A stretch of DNA of 64,000 nt from Micromonospora_H sonneratiae (GCF_042679305.1 NZ_JBHTMP010000023.1:41302-105301); one strand, 5' to 3'. Positions 44,920 through 53,913 are shown, counted from the stretch's first letter. Notes: generated by a model from the sequence alone, not told the origin. Numbers and translations are program-made.

Positions 44920-44987
44920 CCGGGTTGGTTCCCGCCGGGAACCTGCCGGGGTCGGCTCAAGCTGAGAAACGGACTTGAGGAGGCCCC

Positions 44988-45611
44988 ATCAGCGTCGAGC
45001 CACGCGTCAACGAGCAGATCCGGGCACGTGAGGTCCGGCTGGTCGGCCCTGAGGGTGAGCAGGTGGGCATCGTCCCGCTGGAGCGCGCCCTGCAGCTGGC
45101 CGCGGACGTCGACCTGGACCTGGTCGAGGTTGCGCCGATGGCGCGTCCGCCGGTGTGCAAGCTCATGGACTTTGGCAAGTTCAAGTACGAGAGCGCACTG
45201 AAGGCACGCGAAGCCAGGCGTAACCAGCAGCAGACCGTCATCAAGGAGATGAAACTCCGGCCGAAGATCGACCCGCACGACTACGAGACCAAGAAGGGTC
45301 ACGTGGTGCGGTTCCTCAAGGCGGGTGACAAGGTCAAGGTCACAATCATGTTCCGTGGTCGCGAACAGAGCCGGCCGGAGCTGGGCTACCGGCTTCTGCG
45401 GAGGCTCGAATCGGAGATCTCGGAACTCGGGTACGTCGAGGCCGCACCGAAGCAGGACGGCCGAAACATGATCATGGTTCTGGCTCCGCATCGAGCCGTC
45501 AAGGCGTCCGCTACGGCGGCCAGGGCGGGCTCGCCGCGTGAGCGGGAGGCCGGTGCCGCCGAGGCACCACCGGCCGAGGCGGCCGGACCCGCCGGGACCA
45601 CCGGCGAGTAA
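44988..45611 (+). CDS. infC: Translation initiation factor IF-3, AUC start codon
   Basis: The conserved N-terminus SVEPRVNEQIRAREVRLVGPEGEQVGIVPL begins upstream of any ATG/GTG; the only start placed behind the ribosome site GAGGAGG (44977-44983) is ATC at 44988, giving 207 residues. Rare start codons (AUU, AUC) are a known feature of infC and allow IF3 to limit its own translation, since IF3 rejects them. The rest is typical: N-domain, helix linker rich in K/R, C-domain with RFLKAGDKVKVTIMFRGRE, then an Ala/Pro-rich tail. Followed by rpmI and rplT. Confidence 0.95.
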   Translation: MSVEPRVNEQIRAREVRLVGPEGEQVGIVPLERALQLAADVDLDLVEVAPMARPPVCKLMDFGKFKYESALKAREARRNQQQTVIKEMKLRPKIDPHDYETKKGHVVRFLKAGDKVKVTIMFRGREQSRPELGYRLLRRLESEISELGYVEAAPKQDGRNMIMVLAPHRAVKASATAARAGSPREREAGAAEAPPAEAAGPAGTTGE

Positions 45612-45630
45612 CAGGGGAGAAACGGTTCAC

Positions 45631-45825
45631 ATGCCGAAGATGAAGAGCCACACGGGTATGGGCAAGCGGGTCAAGGTGACCGGCCGTGGCAAGATCGTTG
45701 CCCAGCAGGCTGGGCTGCGGCACAACCTGGAGAAGAAGGCCACCACCCGCACCCGTCGTCTGACCGGCACGGTCGAGGTGGCCAAGGCCGACGTCAAGCG
45801 CATCAAGAAACTGCTTGGCCGCTGA
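45631..45825 (+). CDS. rpmI: 50S ribosomal protein L35
   Basis: 64 residues, the usual L35 length, beginning MPKMKSHTGMGKRVKVTGRGK and rich in K/R. It begins 19 bases after infC behind AGGGGAG and is followed by rplT, the universal infC-rpmI-rplT order. Confidence 0.98.
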   Translation: MPKMKSHTGMGKRVKVTGRGKIVAQQAGLRHNLEKKATTRTRRLTGTVEVAKADVKRIKKLLGR

Positions 45826-45857
45826 CGCGCGCCACTTGACCCGAAGGAGAAGTTGAG

Positions 45858-46250
45858 ATGGCACGCGTCAAGCGGGCTGTGAATGCCCAGAAGAAGCGTC
45901 GTACCCTGCTGGAGACCGCTAGCGGCTACCGCGGCCAGCGCTCCCGGCTGTACCGCAAGGCCAAGGAGCAGGTGCTGCACTCGATGCAGTACGCCTACCG
46001 GGACCGTCGCGACCGCAAGGGCGACTTCCGGCAGCTCTGGATCACCCGGATCAACGCGGGTGCCCGCGCCAACGGGATGACCTACAACCGTCTGATCCAG
46101 GGCCTGAAGCTGGCCGGCGTCGAGGTGGACCGCAAGATCCTGGCCGACCTCGCCGTCACCGACGAGGCGGCGTTCGCCGCCATCGTCGAGGTGGCCCGTG
46201 CCGCTGTCGCGGCCGAGGGCACCGGTGGCGCGGCGGCGCAGGCCGCCTGA
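45858..46250 (+). CDS. rplT: 50S ribosomal protein L20
   Basis: 130 residues starting MARVKRAVNAQKKRRTLLE, with L20 core segments SGYRGQRSRLYRKAKEQV and YRDRRDRKGDFRQLWITRINAGAR. An Ala-rich C-terminal tail extends it slightly. A ribosome site GAAGGAG precedes. L20 represses its own operon in several bacteria, which is relevant to the leader upstream of infC. Confidence 0.98.
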   Translation: MARVKRAVNAQKKRRTLLETASGYRGQRSRLYRKAKEQVLHSMQYAYRDRRDRKGDFRQLWITRINAGARANGMTYNRLIQGLKLAGVEVDRKILADLAVTDEAAFAAIVEVARAAVAAEGTGGAAAQAA

Positions 46251-46281
46251 GTCAAGACCCACCTGGAACGAGGCGCTCCCT

Positions 46282-47154
46282 ATGACAGCACGACCGTCCG
46301 GGGGGCGCCTCGCTCCTGTTCCAGACCGGGACGACACCCTGTTCACCACCCGTACACCCCGGGTGGTCGCCGCCCGACGGCTGCACCGCCGCCGGGACCG
46401 GGACACCACCGGCCGGTTCCTCGCCGAGGGGCCGCAGGCGGTCCGGGAGGCGTTGGCCGTGCCCGGCGTAGTCGCCGAACTGTTCGGCACCCCGGCCGCG
46501 CTGGACCGCTACGCCGATCTTGCCGCCACCGCCGCACGGGCCGGGATGCCGGTCTCGCCACTGACCGACGAGGCGCTGGCCGCGCTGACCGAGACGGTCG
46601 CGCCCCAGGGCCTGGTCGCGGTCTGCCACCACCTCGACGTGTCACTGGCCGCCGCGCTCGACCGGGCACCCCGTCTGGTCACCGTGCTGGCCGGGATCCG
46701 GGACCCGGGCAACGCCGGTACGGTGCTGCGCACCGCCGACGCGGCCGGGGCCGGTGCGGTGGTCTTCGCCGGGGAGACCGTGGACCCGTACAACGGCAAG
46801 AGCGTGCGCTCGTCGGCCGGCAGCCTCTTCCACGTCGACGTGGTCCGGGCAGGTGATCCCGCCGAGGTGGTCACCACCCTGCGGGCGGCGGGCCTGACCG
46901 TGCTGGCCGCCTCCGGCTACGGCGAAACCGACCTCGACGACCTCGCCGACGCCGGAGGACTGGCCACACCGACCGCCTGGCTCTTCGGTTCCGAGGCGCA
47001 CGGCCTGCCCGCCGAGCTGGCCGACGCGGCCGACGCCCGGGTACGCGTACCGCTGCACGGCCGTGCCGAGAGCCTGAACCTGGCTGCCGCCGCAGCGGTG
47101 TGTCTGTATGCTTCAGCCAGAGCATTGCGAGCCAGGAGGACAACCCCGTCATGA
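46282..47154 (+). CDS. TrmH/SpoU-family RNA 2'-O-methyltransferase
   Basis: 290 residues from ATG 46282. The SPOUT motifs are present: motif 1 IRDPGNAGTVLRTADAAGA, motif 2 TAWLFGSEAHGLP, and motif 3 RVPLHGRAESLNLAAAAAVCLY. The N-terminal domain (LAEGPQAVREAL) is the substrate-binding part seen in 23S rRNA/tRNA methyltransferases that use S-adenosylmethionine. It is the usual neighbour between rplT and pheS in actinobacteria. Its final codons contain the ribosome site and start of a short leader peptide. Confidence 0.93.
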   Translation: MTARPSGGRLAPVPDRDDTLFTTRTPRVVAARRLHRRRDRDTTGRFLAEGPQAVREALAVPGVVAELFGTPAALDRYADLAATAARAGMPVSPLTDEALAALTETVAPQGLVAVCHHLDVSLAAALDRAPRLVTVLAGIRDPGNAGTVLRTADAAGAGAVVFAGETVDPYNGKSVRSSAGSLFHVDVVRAGDPAEVVTTLRAAGLTVLAASGYGETDLDDLADAGGLATPTAWLFGSEAHGLPAELADAADARVRVPLHGRAESLNLAAAAAVCLYASARALRARRTTPS

Positions 47155-47177
47155 GCGCCGTACGGCACTCGTTTAGC
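47151..47177 (+). CDS. Eight-codon putative leader peptide ahead of pheS
   Basis: MSAVRHSF followed by TAG. ATG 47151 overlaps the TrmH-family stop (ATGA) and is preceded by AGGAGG at 47134-47139. The last sense codon is Phe (TTT). The downstream RNA can form alternative hairpins (see the regulatory entry at 47180-47254), so a phenylalanine-responsive attenuator of pheST is plausible. Only one Phe codon is present, fewer than in E. coli pheM. Confidence 0.5.
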
Positions 47178-47179
47178 CA

Positions 47180-47254
47180 GCCCGCCGGTGTCGGCGGGCG
47201 GCAGGGCTGACCTTTCCCTGTGCACCTCCCACCGGCGGGCTGCGGCGAAGCCGC
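47180..47254 (+). promoter_or_regulatory. Mutually exclusive hairpins, candidate pheST attenuator
   Basis: CCCGCCGGTG at 47181-47190 can pair with GGCGGG nearby (hairpin 47180-47199: GCCCGCC-GGTGTC-GGCGGGC) or with the perfect complement CACCGGCGGG at 47230-47239. A further hairpin GCGGC-GAA-GCCGC lies at about 47242-47254. Alternative pairing right after a Phe-ending leader peptide is the layout of transcription or translation attenuation. Confidence 0.5.
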
Positions 47255-47319
47255 GTGTCCGTAAACTCGCCATCGCGCCCGACGAGGGCTGCGCCGCCGT
47301 GAGGGAGTGCCCGTACGCC

Positions 47320-48399
47320 ATGACCTATCGCAACGATCCGTACGACCCGAAACAGGTCGCCCTGCTCGACCAAAGTGCCCTGGACGGGGCTGTCGCCGCC
47401 GCGCAGCAGGCGTTCGACGCCGCCGGAGACCCCGACGCGCTGGCCTCGCTACGCCACCAGCACCTCGGCGACCGGGCCCCGATCTCGTTGGCCCGCCGGG
47501 AGATCGGCGCGCTGCCTCCGGCCGCCAAGTCCGACGCGGGCAAGCGGGTCAACGAGGCGCGCCGGGCGGTCGAGACCGCGTTCGCCGCCCGCCGTGAAGA
47601 ACTGGAGCGGCAGCGGGCCGAGCGGGTGCTGGCCGAGGAACGGGTCGACGTCACGCTGCCCTACGACCGACGTCCGAAGGGCGGTCGGCACCCGCTGAAC
47701 ACCCTCATGGAGGAGATCAGCGACCTGTTCGTCGGGATGGGCTACGAGATCGCCGAGGGGCCCGAGGTCGAACTCGAATGGGCCAACTTCGACGCGCTCA
47801 ACATCGGTCCGGACCACCCGGCCCGCGGCCTGATGGACACCTTCCACGTCGCCGGCACCGACGGCGCCGGTGGCTCGGGGCTGGTGCTGCGTACCCACAC
47901 CTCGACGGTGCAGGCCCGCACGATGCTGACCCGGCAACCACCCATCTACGTGGTCTGCCCGGGGCGGGTCTACCGCACCGACGAACTGGACGCCACCCAC
48001 AGCCCGGTCTTCCACCAGGTCGAGGGCCTGGTCGTCGACAAGGGCATCACCATGGCCCACCTGCGGGGCACCCTGGAGCACTTCGCCCGGTCGATGTTCG
48101 GGGCGCAGGCGCGGATGCGCTGGCGGCCGCACTACTTCCCGTTCACCGAGCCGTCGGCCGAGTTCGACGTGTGGTTCCCCGAGCACCGGGGCGGGCCACA
48201 GTGGGTCGAGTGGGGCGGTTGCGGTCTGGTCAACCCCCGGGTGCTGCGGGCCTGCGGCATCGACCCGGACGTCTACTCCGGCTTCGCGTTCGGAATGGGC
48301 ATCGACCGGACCCTGATGGTTCGGCACGGGGTGCGGGAGATGCGGGACATGTTCGAGGGCGACGTGCGGTTCACCCGCACGTTCGCAGGTGGAGCGTAG
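47320..48399 (+). CDS. pheS: Phenylalanyl-tRNA synthetase alpha subunit
   Basis: 359 residues from ATG 47320 (GTG 47302 possible). The N-terminal coiled coil that contacts tRNA precedes the class II catalytic core: VTLPYDRRPKGGRHPLNTLMEEISDLFVGMGYEIAEGPEVE, motif 2 with YVVCPGRVYRTDELDATHSPVFHQVEG, and motif 3 with FAFGMGIDRTLMVRHGVREMRDMFEGD. Forms the alpha2beta2 enzyme with PheT, encoded 40 bases downstream. Confidence 0.98.
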   Translation: MTYRNDPYDPKQVALLDQSALDGAVAAAQQAFDAAGDPDALASLRHQHLGDRAPISLARREIGALPPAAKSDAGKRVNEARRAVETAFAARREELERQRAERVLAEERVDVTLPYDRRPKGGRHPLNTLMEEISDLFVGMGYEIAEGPEVELEWANFDALNIGPDHPARGLMDTFHVAGTDGAGGSGLVLRTHTSTVQARTMLTRQPPIYVVCPGRVYRTDELDATHSPVFHQVEGLVVDKGITMAHLRGTLEHFARSMFGAQARMRWRPHYFPFTEPSAEFDVWFPEHRGGPQWVEWGGCGLVNPRVLRACGIDPDVYSGFAFGMGIDRTLMVRHGVREMRDMFEGDVRFTRTFAGGA

Positions 48400-48439
48400 C
48401 GGGATGCGGAACGAAGCGACGGAGACGGTGGTCTGAGCC

Positions 48440-50989
48440 ATGCGAGTTGGAATTTCCTGGCTGCGGGAATACGTCGACCTGCCCGCCGAACTGTCCACCG
48501 AGGACCTGGAACGGGCGCTGGTCGAACTCGGCATCGAGGTCGAGTCCGTGGTGGACCTGCGTACGACGGTCACCGGACAGCTGGTGGTCGGCGAGGTACG
48601 GGAGATCGAGGAACTGACCGGCTTCAAGAAGCCGATCCGTTTCTGCAGGGTGGACGTGGGGGACGCCAACAGCACCGGCGAACCACAGGAGATCGTCTGC
48701 GGAGCGACCAACTTCGCCCCCGGCGACCGGGTCGTGGTGATCCTGCCGGGCGGGGTGCTGCCCGGTGGGTTCGCCATCGGTGCGCGGAAGACGTACGGAC
48801 GCAACTCCAACGGGATGATCTGTTCGGCGCGCGAACTCGGCCTCGGCGAGGACCACTCGGGCATCATCGTGTTGCCGGAGGACACGAAGGCCCTGCCCGG
48901 GGACGACGCCCGCCCGGTCGTCGGGCTCGACGACGTCGTGGTCGAGCTGGAGATCACCCCCGACCGTGGGTACGCCATGTCGGTGCGGGGTATCGCCCGG
49001 GAGTTGTCACATGCGCTCGGGCTGCCGTTGCGTGACCCGGCAGCCGGATCCGCACCCGGTGCGACCGCCGAACCGGCGTACCCGGTGCAGGTACTCGACA
49101 CCGTCGGCTGTGACCGGTTCGCCGCCCGGGCGGTACGTGGTGTCGATCCGTTGGCGCAGAGCCCGCAGTGGATGCAGCGGCGGCTGACCGTCGCCGGCAT
49201 CCGGGTCATCTCGCTGCCGGTCGACATCACCAACTACCTGATGCTCGAACTGGGCCAGCCGATGCACGCCTTCGACCTGGACCGACTGGCCGGACCGCTG
49301 GTCGTACGCCGGGCCGAGCCGGGGGAGCGGCTGACCACCCTGGACGGTGTCGACCGGGTGCTGGCGGTCGAGGACATGGTGATCTGCGACGACAGCGGGC
49401 CGATCTCGCTGGCGGCGGTGATGGGCGGGCAGACCAGCGAGGTCGTCGCCAGCACCACGAACGTGCTGTTCGAGGCGGCGCACTGGGATCCGGCCATGGT
49501 CGGTCGTACCGCCCGGCGGCACAAGTTGTTCAGCGAGGCGGCCAAACGCTGGGAACGCGGCGTCGACCCGGCGCTGGCCCTGGTCGCCATCGACCGGGCG
49601 GTCGCGCTGCTGACCGAGTACGGCGCCGGTGTCGCCGGGGACGAGATCCTCGACATCGACCACGTGCCGGCCCGTACGCCGATCGCGCTCGACCCACAGT
49701 TGGCCGGTCGCCGGATCGGGGTCGACTACCCACCGGCCCGCGTGGTCGAACTGTTGGAACAGGTCGGCTGCACGGTTACCGAGGGCACCGACCGGCTGGC
49801 CGAGGATCCCGGTTCCGTCGCGGCCGACGTCACCGGACCGGACCGTCTCATCGTCACGCCCCCGACCTGGCGACCCGACCTCACCGATCCGATCGACCTG
49901 GTCGAGGAGATCGTCCGGCTCGACGGGTACGACCGGGTGCCGATCGTCCTGCCCAAGGCCCCGGCCGGGCGTGGGTTGACCGCCGACCAGCGTCGGCGGC
50001 GGGCGGTCGCTCAGGCGTTGGCCGAGAACGGCTACGTCGAGGTGCTGGCGTACCCGTTCGTGGCACCGGAACTGTTCGACGCCCTGGGCCTGCCCGCCGA
50101 CGACCCGCGTCGACAGGCCGTACGGTTGGCCAACCCGCTGTCCGAGGAGGAGCCGCTGCTGCGTACCACGCTGCTCGGCCCGCTGCTGGCCACGTTGCGC
50201 CGCAACATTGGTCGCGGGCAGCGTGACCTGGCGCTCTACGAGCTCGGTCTGGTGTTCGAACCCCGGATCGGGGCCGGCGTACCCCCGGCGATGGGGGTGG
50301 CGGACCGGCCGTCCGAGGCCGAGTTCGCCGCAGCCGACGCGACCGTGCCGCACCAGCCGTGGCACGTGGCGGCGGTGCTGGCCGGTGAACTGGACACGGC
50401 CGGCTGGTGGGGCCAGGGACGTCCGGCCGGTTGGGCGGACGCCGTGGCGGCGGCCCGACTCGTGCTGGCCACCGCGGGTATCCCGCCGGAGCGGGTGACG
50501 GTACGGCAGGCGGAACGGGCGCCCTGGCACCCGGGGCGCTGTGCCGAACTGCTCGTCGACGACATCACCATCGGCTACGCCGGCGAGCTGCACCCGTCGG
50601 TGATCGACACGATGGAGTTGCCGAGGCGTACCTGCGCCATGGAACTCGACCTCGACGCGGTACCGTCGGCGCCGCAGGTGGCCGCGCCACAGGTGTCGAC
50701 GTTCCCGCCGGCTCTGATCGACGTGGCGCTCGTCGTCGAGGACGCGGTGCCCGCCGCCGAGTTGCGTCAGGCCCTCACCGAGGGGGCGGGCGAGCTGCTC
50801 GAGTCGATCCGCCTGTTCGACGTGTACACCTCGGCCGAGCAGTTGGGCGCTGGGCGTAAGTCGCTGGCGTACAAGCTGACGTTCCGGGCGCCGGACCGTA
50901 CGCTCACCGCCGAGGAGGCGGTGGCCGCGCGGGACGCCGCGGTGGCCCAGGCCGCGGCCCGCTTCGGGGCCGTCCTACGGGGTGCCTGA
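48440..50989 (+). CDS. pheT: Phenylalanyl-tRNA synthetase beta subunit
   Basis: 849 residues from ATG 48440. Domains in order: B1 (MRVGISWLREYVDLP), EMAP-type tRNA-binding domain (about 40-150, VCGATNFAPGDRVVVILPG), B3/B4 editing domain (about 215-390, GGQTSEVVASTTNVLFEAAHWDP), B5, the catalytic-like core, and the C-terminal FDX-ACB anticodon-binding domain (TFPPALIDVALVVEDAVPAAELRQAL). Length is standard. The S26 peptidase gene starts 5 bases after its stop. Confidence 0.98.
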   Translation: MRVGISWLREYVDLPAELSTEDLERALVELGIEVESVVDLRTTVTGQLVVGEVREIEELTGFKKPIRFCRVDVGDANSTGEPQEIVCGATNFAPGDRVVVILPGGVLPGGFAIGARKTYGRNSNGMICSARELGLGEDHSGIIVLPEDTKALPGDDARPVVGLDDVVVELEITPDRGYAMSVRGIARELSHALGLPLRDPAAGSAPGATAEPAYPVQVLDTVGCDRFAARAVRGVDPLAQSPQWMQRRLTVAGIRVISLPVDITNYLMLELGQPMHAFDLDRLAGPLVVRRAEPGERLTTLDGVDRVLAVEDMVICDDSGPISLAAVMGGQTSEVVASTTNVLFEAAHWDPAMVGRTARRHKLFSEAAKRWERGVDPALALVAIDRAVALLTEYGAGVAGDEILDIDHVPARTPIALDPQLAGRRIGVDYPPARVVELLEQVGCTVTEGTDRLAEDPGSVAADVTGPDRLIVTPPTWRPDLTDPIDLVEEIVRLDGYDRVPIVLPKAPAGRGLTADQRRRRAVAQALAENGYVEVLAYPFVAPELFDALGLPADDPRRQAVRLANPLSEEEPLLRTTLLGPLLATLRRNIGRGQRDLALYELGLVFEPRIGAGVPPAMGVADRPSEAEFAAADATVPHQPWHVAAVLAGELDTAGWWGQGRPAGWADAVAAARLVLATAGIPPERVTVRQAERAPWHPGRCAELLVDDITIGYAGELHPSVIDTMELPRRTCAMELDLDAVPSAPQVAAPQVSTFPPALIDVALVVEDAVPAAELRQALTEGAGELLESIRLFDVYTSAEQLGAGRKSLAYKLTFRAPDRTLTAEEAVAARDAAVAQAAARFGAVLRGA

Positions 50990-50994
50990 CCCGG

Positions 50995-51465
50995 ATGGGT
51001 ACGGCAGTCGTCATCATCGTGGTGGCCGGCGTTCTGGCGTCGGCCGCCACGCTGCTCGTCTGGGCACGACGGCGACTGCTCGTCGTGTCGGTGGTGGGCC
51101 GCAGCATGGAACCCACGCTGCGGTCCGGCGACCGGGTGTTGGCCCGGCGGGTTCCGCTGGCCAGGGTCCGACGTGGCGACGTCGTCGTGTTGGCGGCACC
51201 CGCGCAGATGGCGGATGACTCGCAGCCCCCGAGCCAGGAGTCACCCGGCCTGCTCATCAAGCGGGCCTTTGCGGTGCCGGGCGACCCGGTGCCGGTGGAG
51301 CGGGTGCCGATCCTGGGTGGCCAGTCCGCTGCGGAGGTGCCGGTCGGACACCTGGTCGCGCTCGGTGACAATCCACCCTGGAGTTACGACTCGCGCGAGA
51401 TCGGCTACTTCCGGGAGGAGAGCGTGCTCGGTGTGGTGGTGCGTCCGCGGCTGCCCGCCAGTTAG
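50995..51465 (+). CDS. S26-family (type I) signal peptidase
   Basis: 156 residues. One N-terminal membrane helix (about 3-24) leads to the catalytic Ser37 in GRSMEP, and the general-base Lys89 in LLIKRAFAVPGD; box E reads LGDNPPWSYDSREIG. It is shorter than housekeeping LepB and resembles dedicated S26 proteases found near secreted peptide or metalloprotein maturation genes. It begins 5 bases after pheT, yet the nearby ten-cysteine peptide carries an AxA-type site (ASA before Gly25), so it may process that peptide. That link is inference. Confidence 0.85.
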   Translation: MGTAVVIIVVAGVLASAATLLVWARRRLLVVSVVGRSMEPTLRSGDRVLARRVPLARVRRGDVVVLAAPAQMADDSQPPSQESPGLLIKRAFAVPGDPVPVERVPILGGQSAAEVPVGHLVALGDNPPWSYDSREIGYFREESVLGVVVRPRLPAS

Positions 51466-51535
51466 CGCCGCTTCACCTGCCTGAACCATGCGATAACCAC
51501 GTGCCCGCTCGCGCTCTGTGCAGGAGAATGCCAAC

Positions 51536-52339
51536 GTGCCCGAGTTGGAGTGGCCAGACGAGGTCGAGTTGACCGGTGGAGGGCGGACGGCGGTCCATCG
51601 GCGTGGGCAGGTCGTGGTCCGAGACACCGGCCCGTGGACGCCGGCCGTGCACACACTGTTGCGGCATCTGGAACGGGTCGGCTTCGCCGGGGCACCGCGC
51701 CTGGTCGGTACCGGTCTGGACTCCACCGGACGCGAAACGTTGACCTTCATCGAGGGCGTGTTCGTCCAGCCCGGACCGTGGAGCCTGGACGGCGTCGCTG
51801 CCGTCGGTCGACTACTGCGGGATCTCCACGACGCCACCGCCTCCTACCAGCCGTCCCCCGACGCGGTGTGGTTTCCCTGGCACGGCCGCGATCTGGGCGG
51901 ATCCGCCCGGGTCATCGGCCACTGTGATGTCGCCCCCTGGAATATCGTGGCCCGCGATGGAATGCCGGTCGCCCTCATCGACTGGGAGTTCGCCGGTCCG
52001 GTCGACCCGCTGGTCGAGCTGGCGCAGGCAAGCTGGCTCAACGTCAAACTCCACGACGACATCGTCGCCGAACTCGAGGGTCTGCCACCCCTGGCCGACC
52101 GGGCACGGCAGCTCCGCGCCATCGTCGACGCCTACGGTCTGTCAGCCAACCAGCGTCGCGGCTTCTTCGACCGGATCGTCGAGTTCGTCGTGTCCGATAC
52201 CGCGTTCGAGGCGGACGACGCCCGGGTCACCCCGGACATGACCTACCATCCCCAGGCGCTGTGGGCGATGGCCTGGCGGGCCCGCGCCGCCGCCTGGCTG
52301 CTGCGAAACCGTCGAGTGCTGGAGAACGCCCTCTCCTGA
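51536..52339 (+). CDS. Phosphotransferase-family (APH-like) protein
   Basis: 267 residues from GTG 51536 behind AGGAG (GTG 51518 possible). The kinase-like core shows the catalytic loop HCDVAPWNIVARDG and the DFG-equivalent ALIDWEFAGPVDPLVELAQ, as in APH/choline kinase fold enzymes. The N-lobe is short and degenerate. Such proteins phosphorylate small molecules, including antibiotics or homoserine-like amines. It lies downstream of the S26 peptidase with a 70 bp gap; connection to the peptide locus is uncertain. Confidence 0.85.
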   Translation: MPELEWPDEVELTGGGRTAVHRRGQVVVRDTGPWTPAVHTLLRHLERVGFAGAPRLVGTGLDSTGRETLTFIEGVFVQPGPWSLDGVAAVGRLLRDLHDATASYQPSPDAVWFPWHGRDLGGSARVIGHCDVAPWNIVARDGMPVALIDWEFAGPVDPLVELAQASWLNVKLHDDIVAELEGLPPLADRARQLRAIVDAYGLSANQRRGFFDRIVEFVVSDTAFEADDARVTPDMTYHPQALWAMAWRARAAAWLLRNRRVLENALS

Positions 52340-52713
52340 GGACCGTCCACCTCGGCTTCGGCGGTCGGCCGCGAAGCTGTCACGCCGCCCGGTCGACGGC
52401 CCGGTCGCCTGTCCCCGGGCACGGGACAGCGCAGTAATCCTGACTTTTTATCACAGATGCTGCATCGAGGGCTGTACTCCTCGCTCCATCGAAGCTACAG
52501 TGCGTGATCGGATGATTGTGGCGAGTGACGGAGTTGGGGTATCGCCCGACCTGGCACGCGTCCCATGACGTCCCGATGCGTACGCCCCAGGCCATCGCCA
52601 GACCAGCCGGCCGCATCACGGACCCTGCTCGAAGGAGGCACCGACCGGCCCTGTGATCGCGGCTCACCCCAGCCCGTCTCCCGTTCCGGCCCGGTTCAGT
52701 GAAGGAGATCGCG
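52340..52713. other. Promoter region of the P450-ferredoxin operon
   Basis: 374 bp with no convincing gene. An AT-rich stretch at about 52440-52520, including CTTTTTATCACAG, stands out from the GC-rich surroundings and likely contains the promoter or regulator site for the cytochrome P450 operon. I could not identify SARP-type heptamer repeats with certainty. Confidence 0.4.
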
Positions 52714-53913
52714 ATGACGTCGACGCTACCGACTCCGAACGGAACACCAACTCGACGCAGTTGTCCGTTCGCCCCGCCCGCGGAACTCATCGCGTTGCGC
52801 AACGAGCGTCCGGTCAGCCGAATGATCTACCCCGACGGTCACGAGGGATGGCTGGTGACCGGGTACAGCGCCGTGCGGGCGGTGCTGGCGGACGTCCGGT
52901 TCAGCTCCCGCCCGGAGCTGCTCAGGAGCCCCGTCTCCATCGTCGCGGACCGGGAAAGGCCGCAGCACCCGACGCCGGGCATCATCACCCAGTTCGATCC
53001 GCCGGAGCACACCCGGTATCGCCGCCTGCTGACCGGCCAGTTCACCGTCCGGCGGATGAACCAGCTCACGCCACGGATCGAGCAGATCACCGAGGAGCAC
53101 CTCGACGCGATGGAGAAGGCGGGTCCGCCCGTCGACCTGGTGCAGGCCTTCGCGCTGCCGATTCCCTCGCTGGTGATCTGCGAGTTGCTCGGTGTTCCGT
53201 ACGATCGTCGGGAGGAGTTCCAGCACAACAGCAGGGTGCTGTTCGACCTGACCTCTGCCACCGAGCAGGTCAGGTCGGCCGTCGACGGCCTGGAGCGGTT
53301 CCTTCGGGAACTCGTGGCACACAAGCGGGCCGAACCGGACGACGACCTGCTCAGTGGGCTGTTGGCCACGGGTGAACTCACCGACGAGGAACTGGCCAAC
53401 ATCGGTCTGGTGCTGCTCGTCGCCGGGCATGAGACGACCGCCAACATGCTCGCCCTCGGTGCCTTCGCGTTGCTTCAGCATCCCGAGCAGCTTGCCCTGC
53501 TACACGCGGATCCGGACCTGGCCGGCAATGCGGTGGAGGAACTGCTGCGCCACCTCAGCATCGTCCATATCGGACCGATTCGTACGGCCGTGGCGGACAT
53601 CGAGGTCGAGGGCCAGTTGATCAGGGCGGGGGAGTCCGTCACCGTGTCGGTTCCCGGGGCCAACTGGGATCCGGAGCGGTTTCCCCAGCCGGACCGACTC
53701 GACATCACCCGCCGGGCTACCGGTCACGTCGCCTTCGGACACGGGGTCCACCAGTGCCTCGGCCAGCAACTGGCCCGGGTCGAGATGCGGGTCGGCTACC
53801 CTGCGCTGCTGCGTCGGTTCCCCGGCCTACGTCTGGCGGTTTCCCCGGCGGACGTTCCGCTGCGTACGGAGATGGCAATCTACGGCGTCCATCAGCTTCC
53901 GGTCGCGTGGTGA
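52714..53913 (+). CDS. Cytochrome P450
   Basis: 399 residues from ATG 52714 behind GGAG. The I-helix motif AGHETT is at about residue 237, the K-helix ExxR in EELLRHLS, and the haem loop FGHGVHQCLGQQLAR places the thiolate ligand at Cys348. The N-terminal GWLVTGYSAVRAVLADVRFSSRPE segment is typical of actinobacterial class I P450s (CYP105-like group). Its stop overlaps the ferredoxin start as GTGA, so its redox partner is co-translated. It is convergent with the ten-cysteine peptide gene and might modify it or a separate substrate. Confidence 0.95.
   Translation: MTSTLPTPNGTPTRRSCPFAPPAELIALRNERPVSRMIYPDGHEGWLVTGYSAVRAVLADVRFSSRPELLRSPVSIVADRERPQHPTPGIITQFDPPEHTRYRRLLTGQFTVRRMNQLTPRIEQITEEHLDAMEKAGPPVDLVQAFALPIPSLVICELLGVPYDRREEFQHNSRVLFDLTSATEQVRSAVDGLERFLRELVAHKRAEPDDDLLSGLLATGELTDEELANIGLVLLVAGHETTANMLALGAFALLQHPEQLALLHADPDLAGNAVEELLRHLSIVHIGPIRTAVADIEVEGQLIRAGESVTVSVPGANWDPERFPQPDRLDITRRATGHVAFGHGVHQCLGQQLARVEMRVGYPALLRRFPGLRLAVSPADVPLRTEMAIYGVHQLPVAW

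Noticed and set aside
49007..50593. 528-residue frame antisense to pheT, and 47449-49233 antisense to pheS/pheT
   Set aside because: Shadow frames of the PheRS genes.
52440..52520. Possible SARP heptamer direct repeats (TCGAGG/TCGAAG) before the P450 gene
   Set aside because: The two half-matches are about 24 bases apart, not the 11 or 22 expected, and diverge too much to call.
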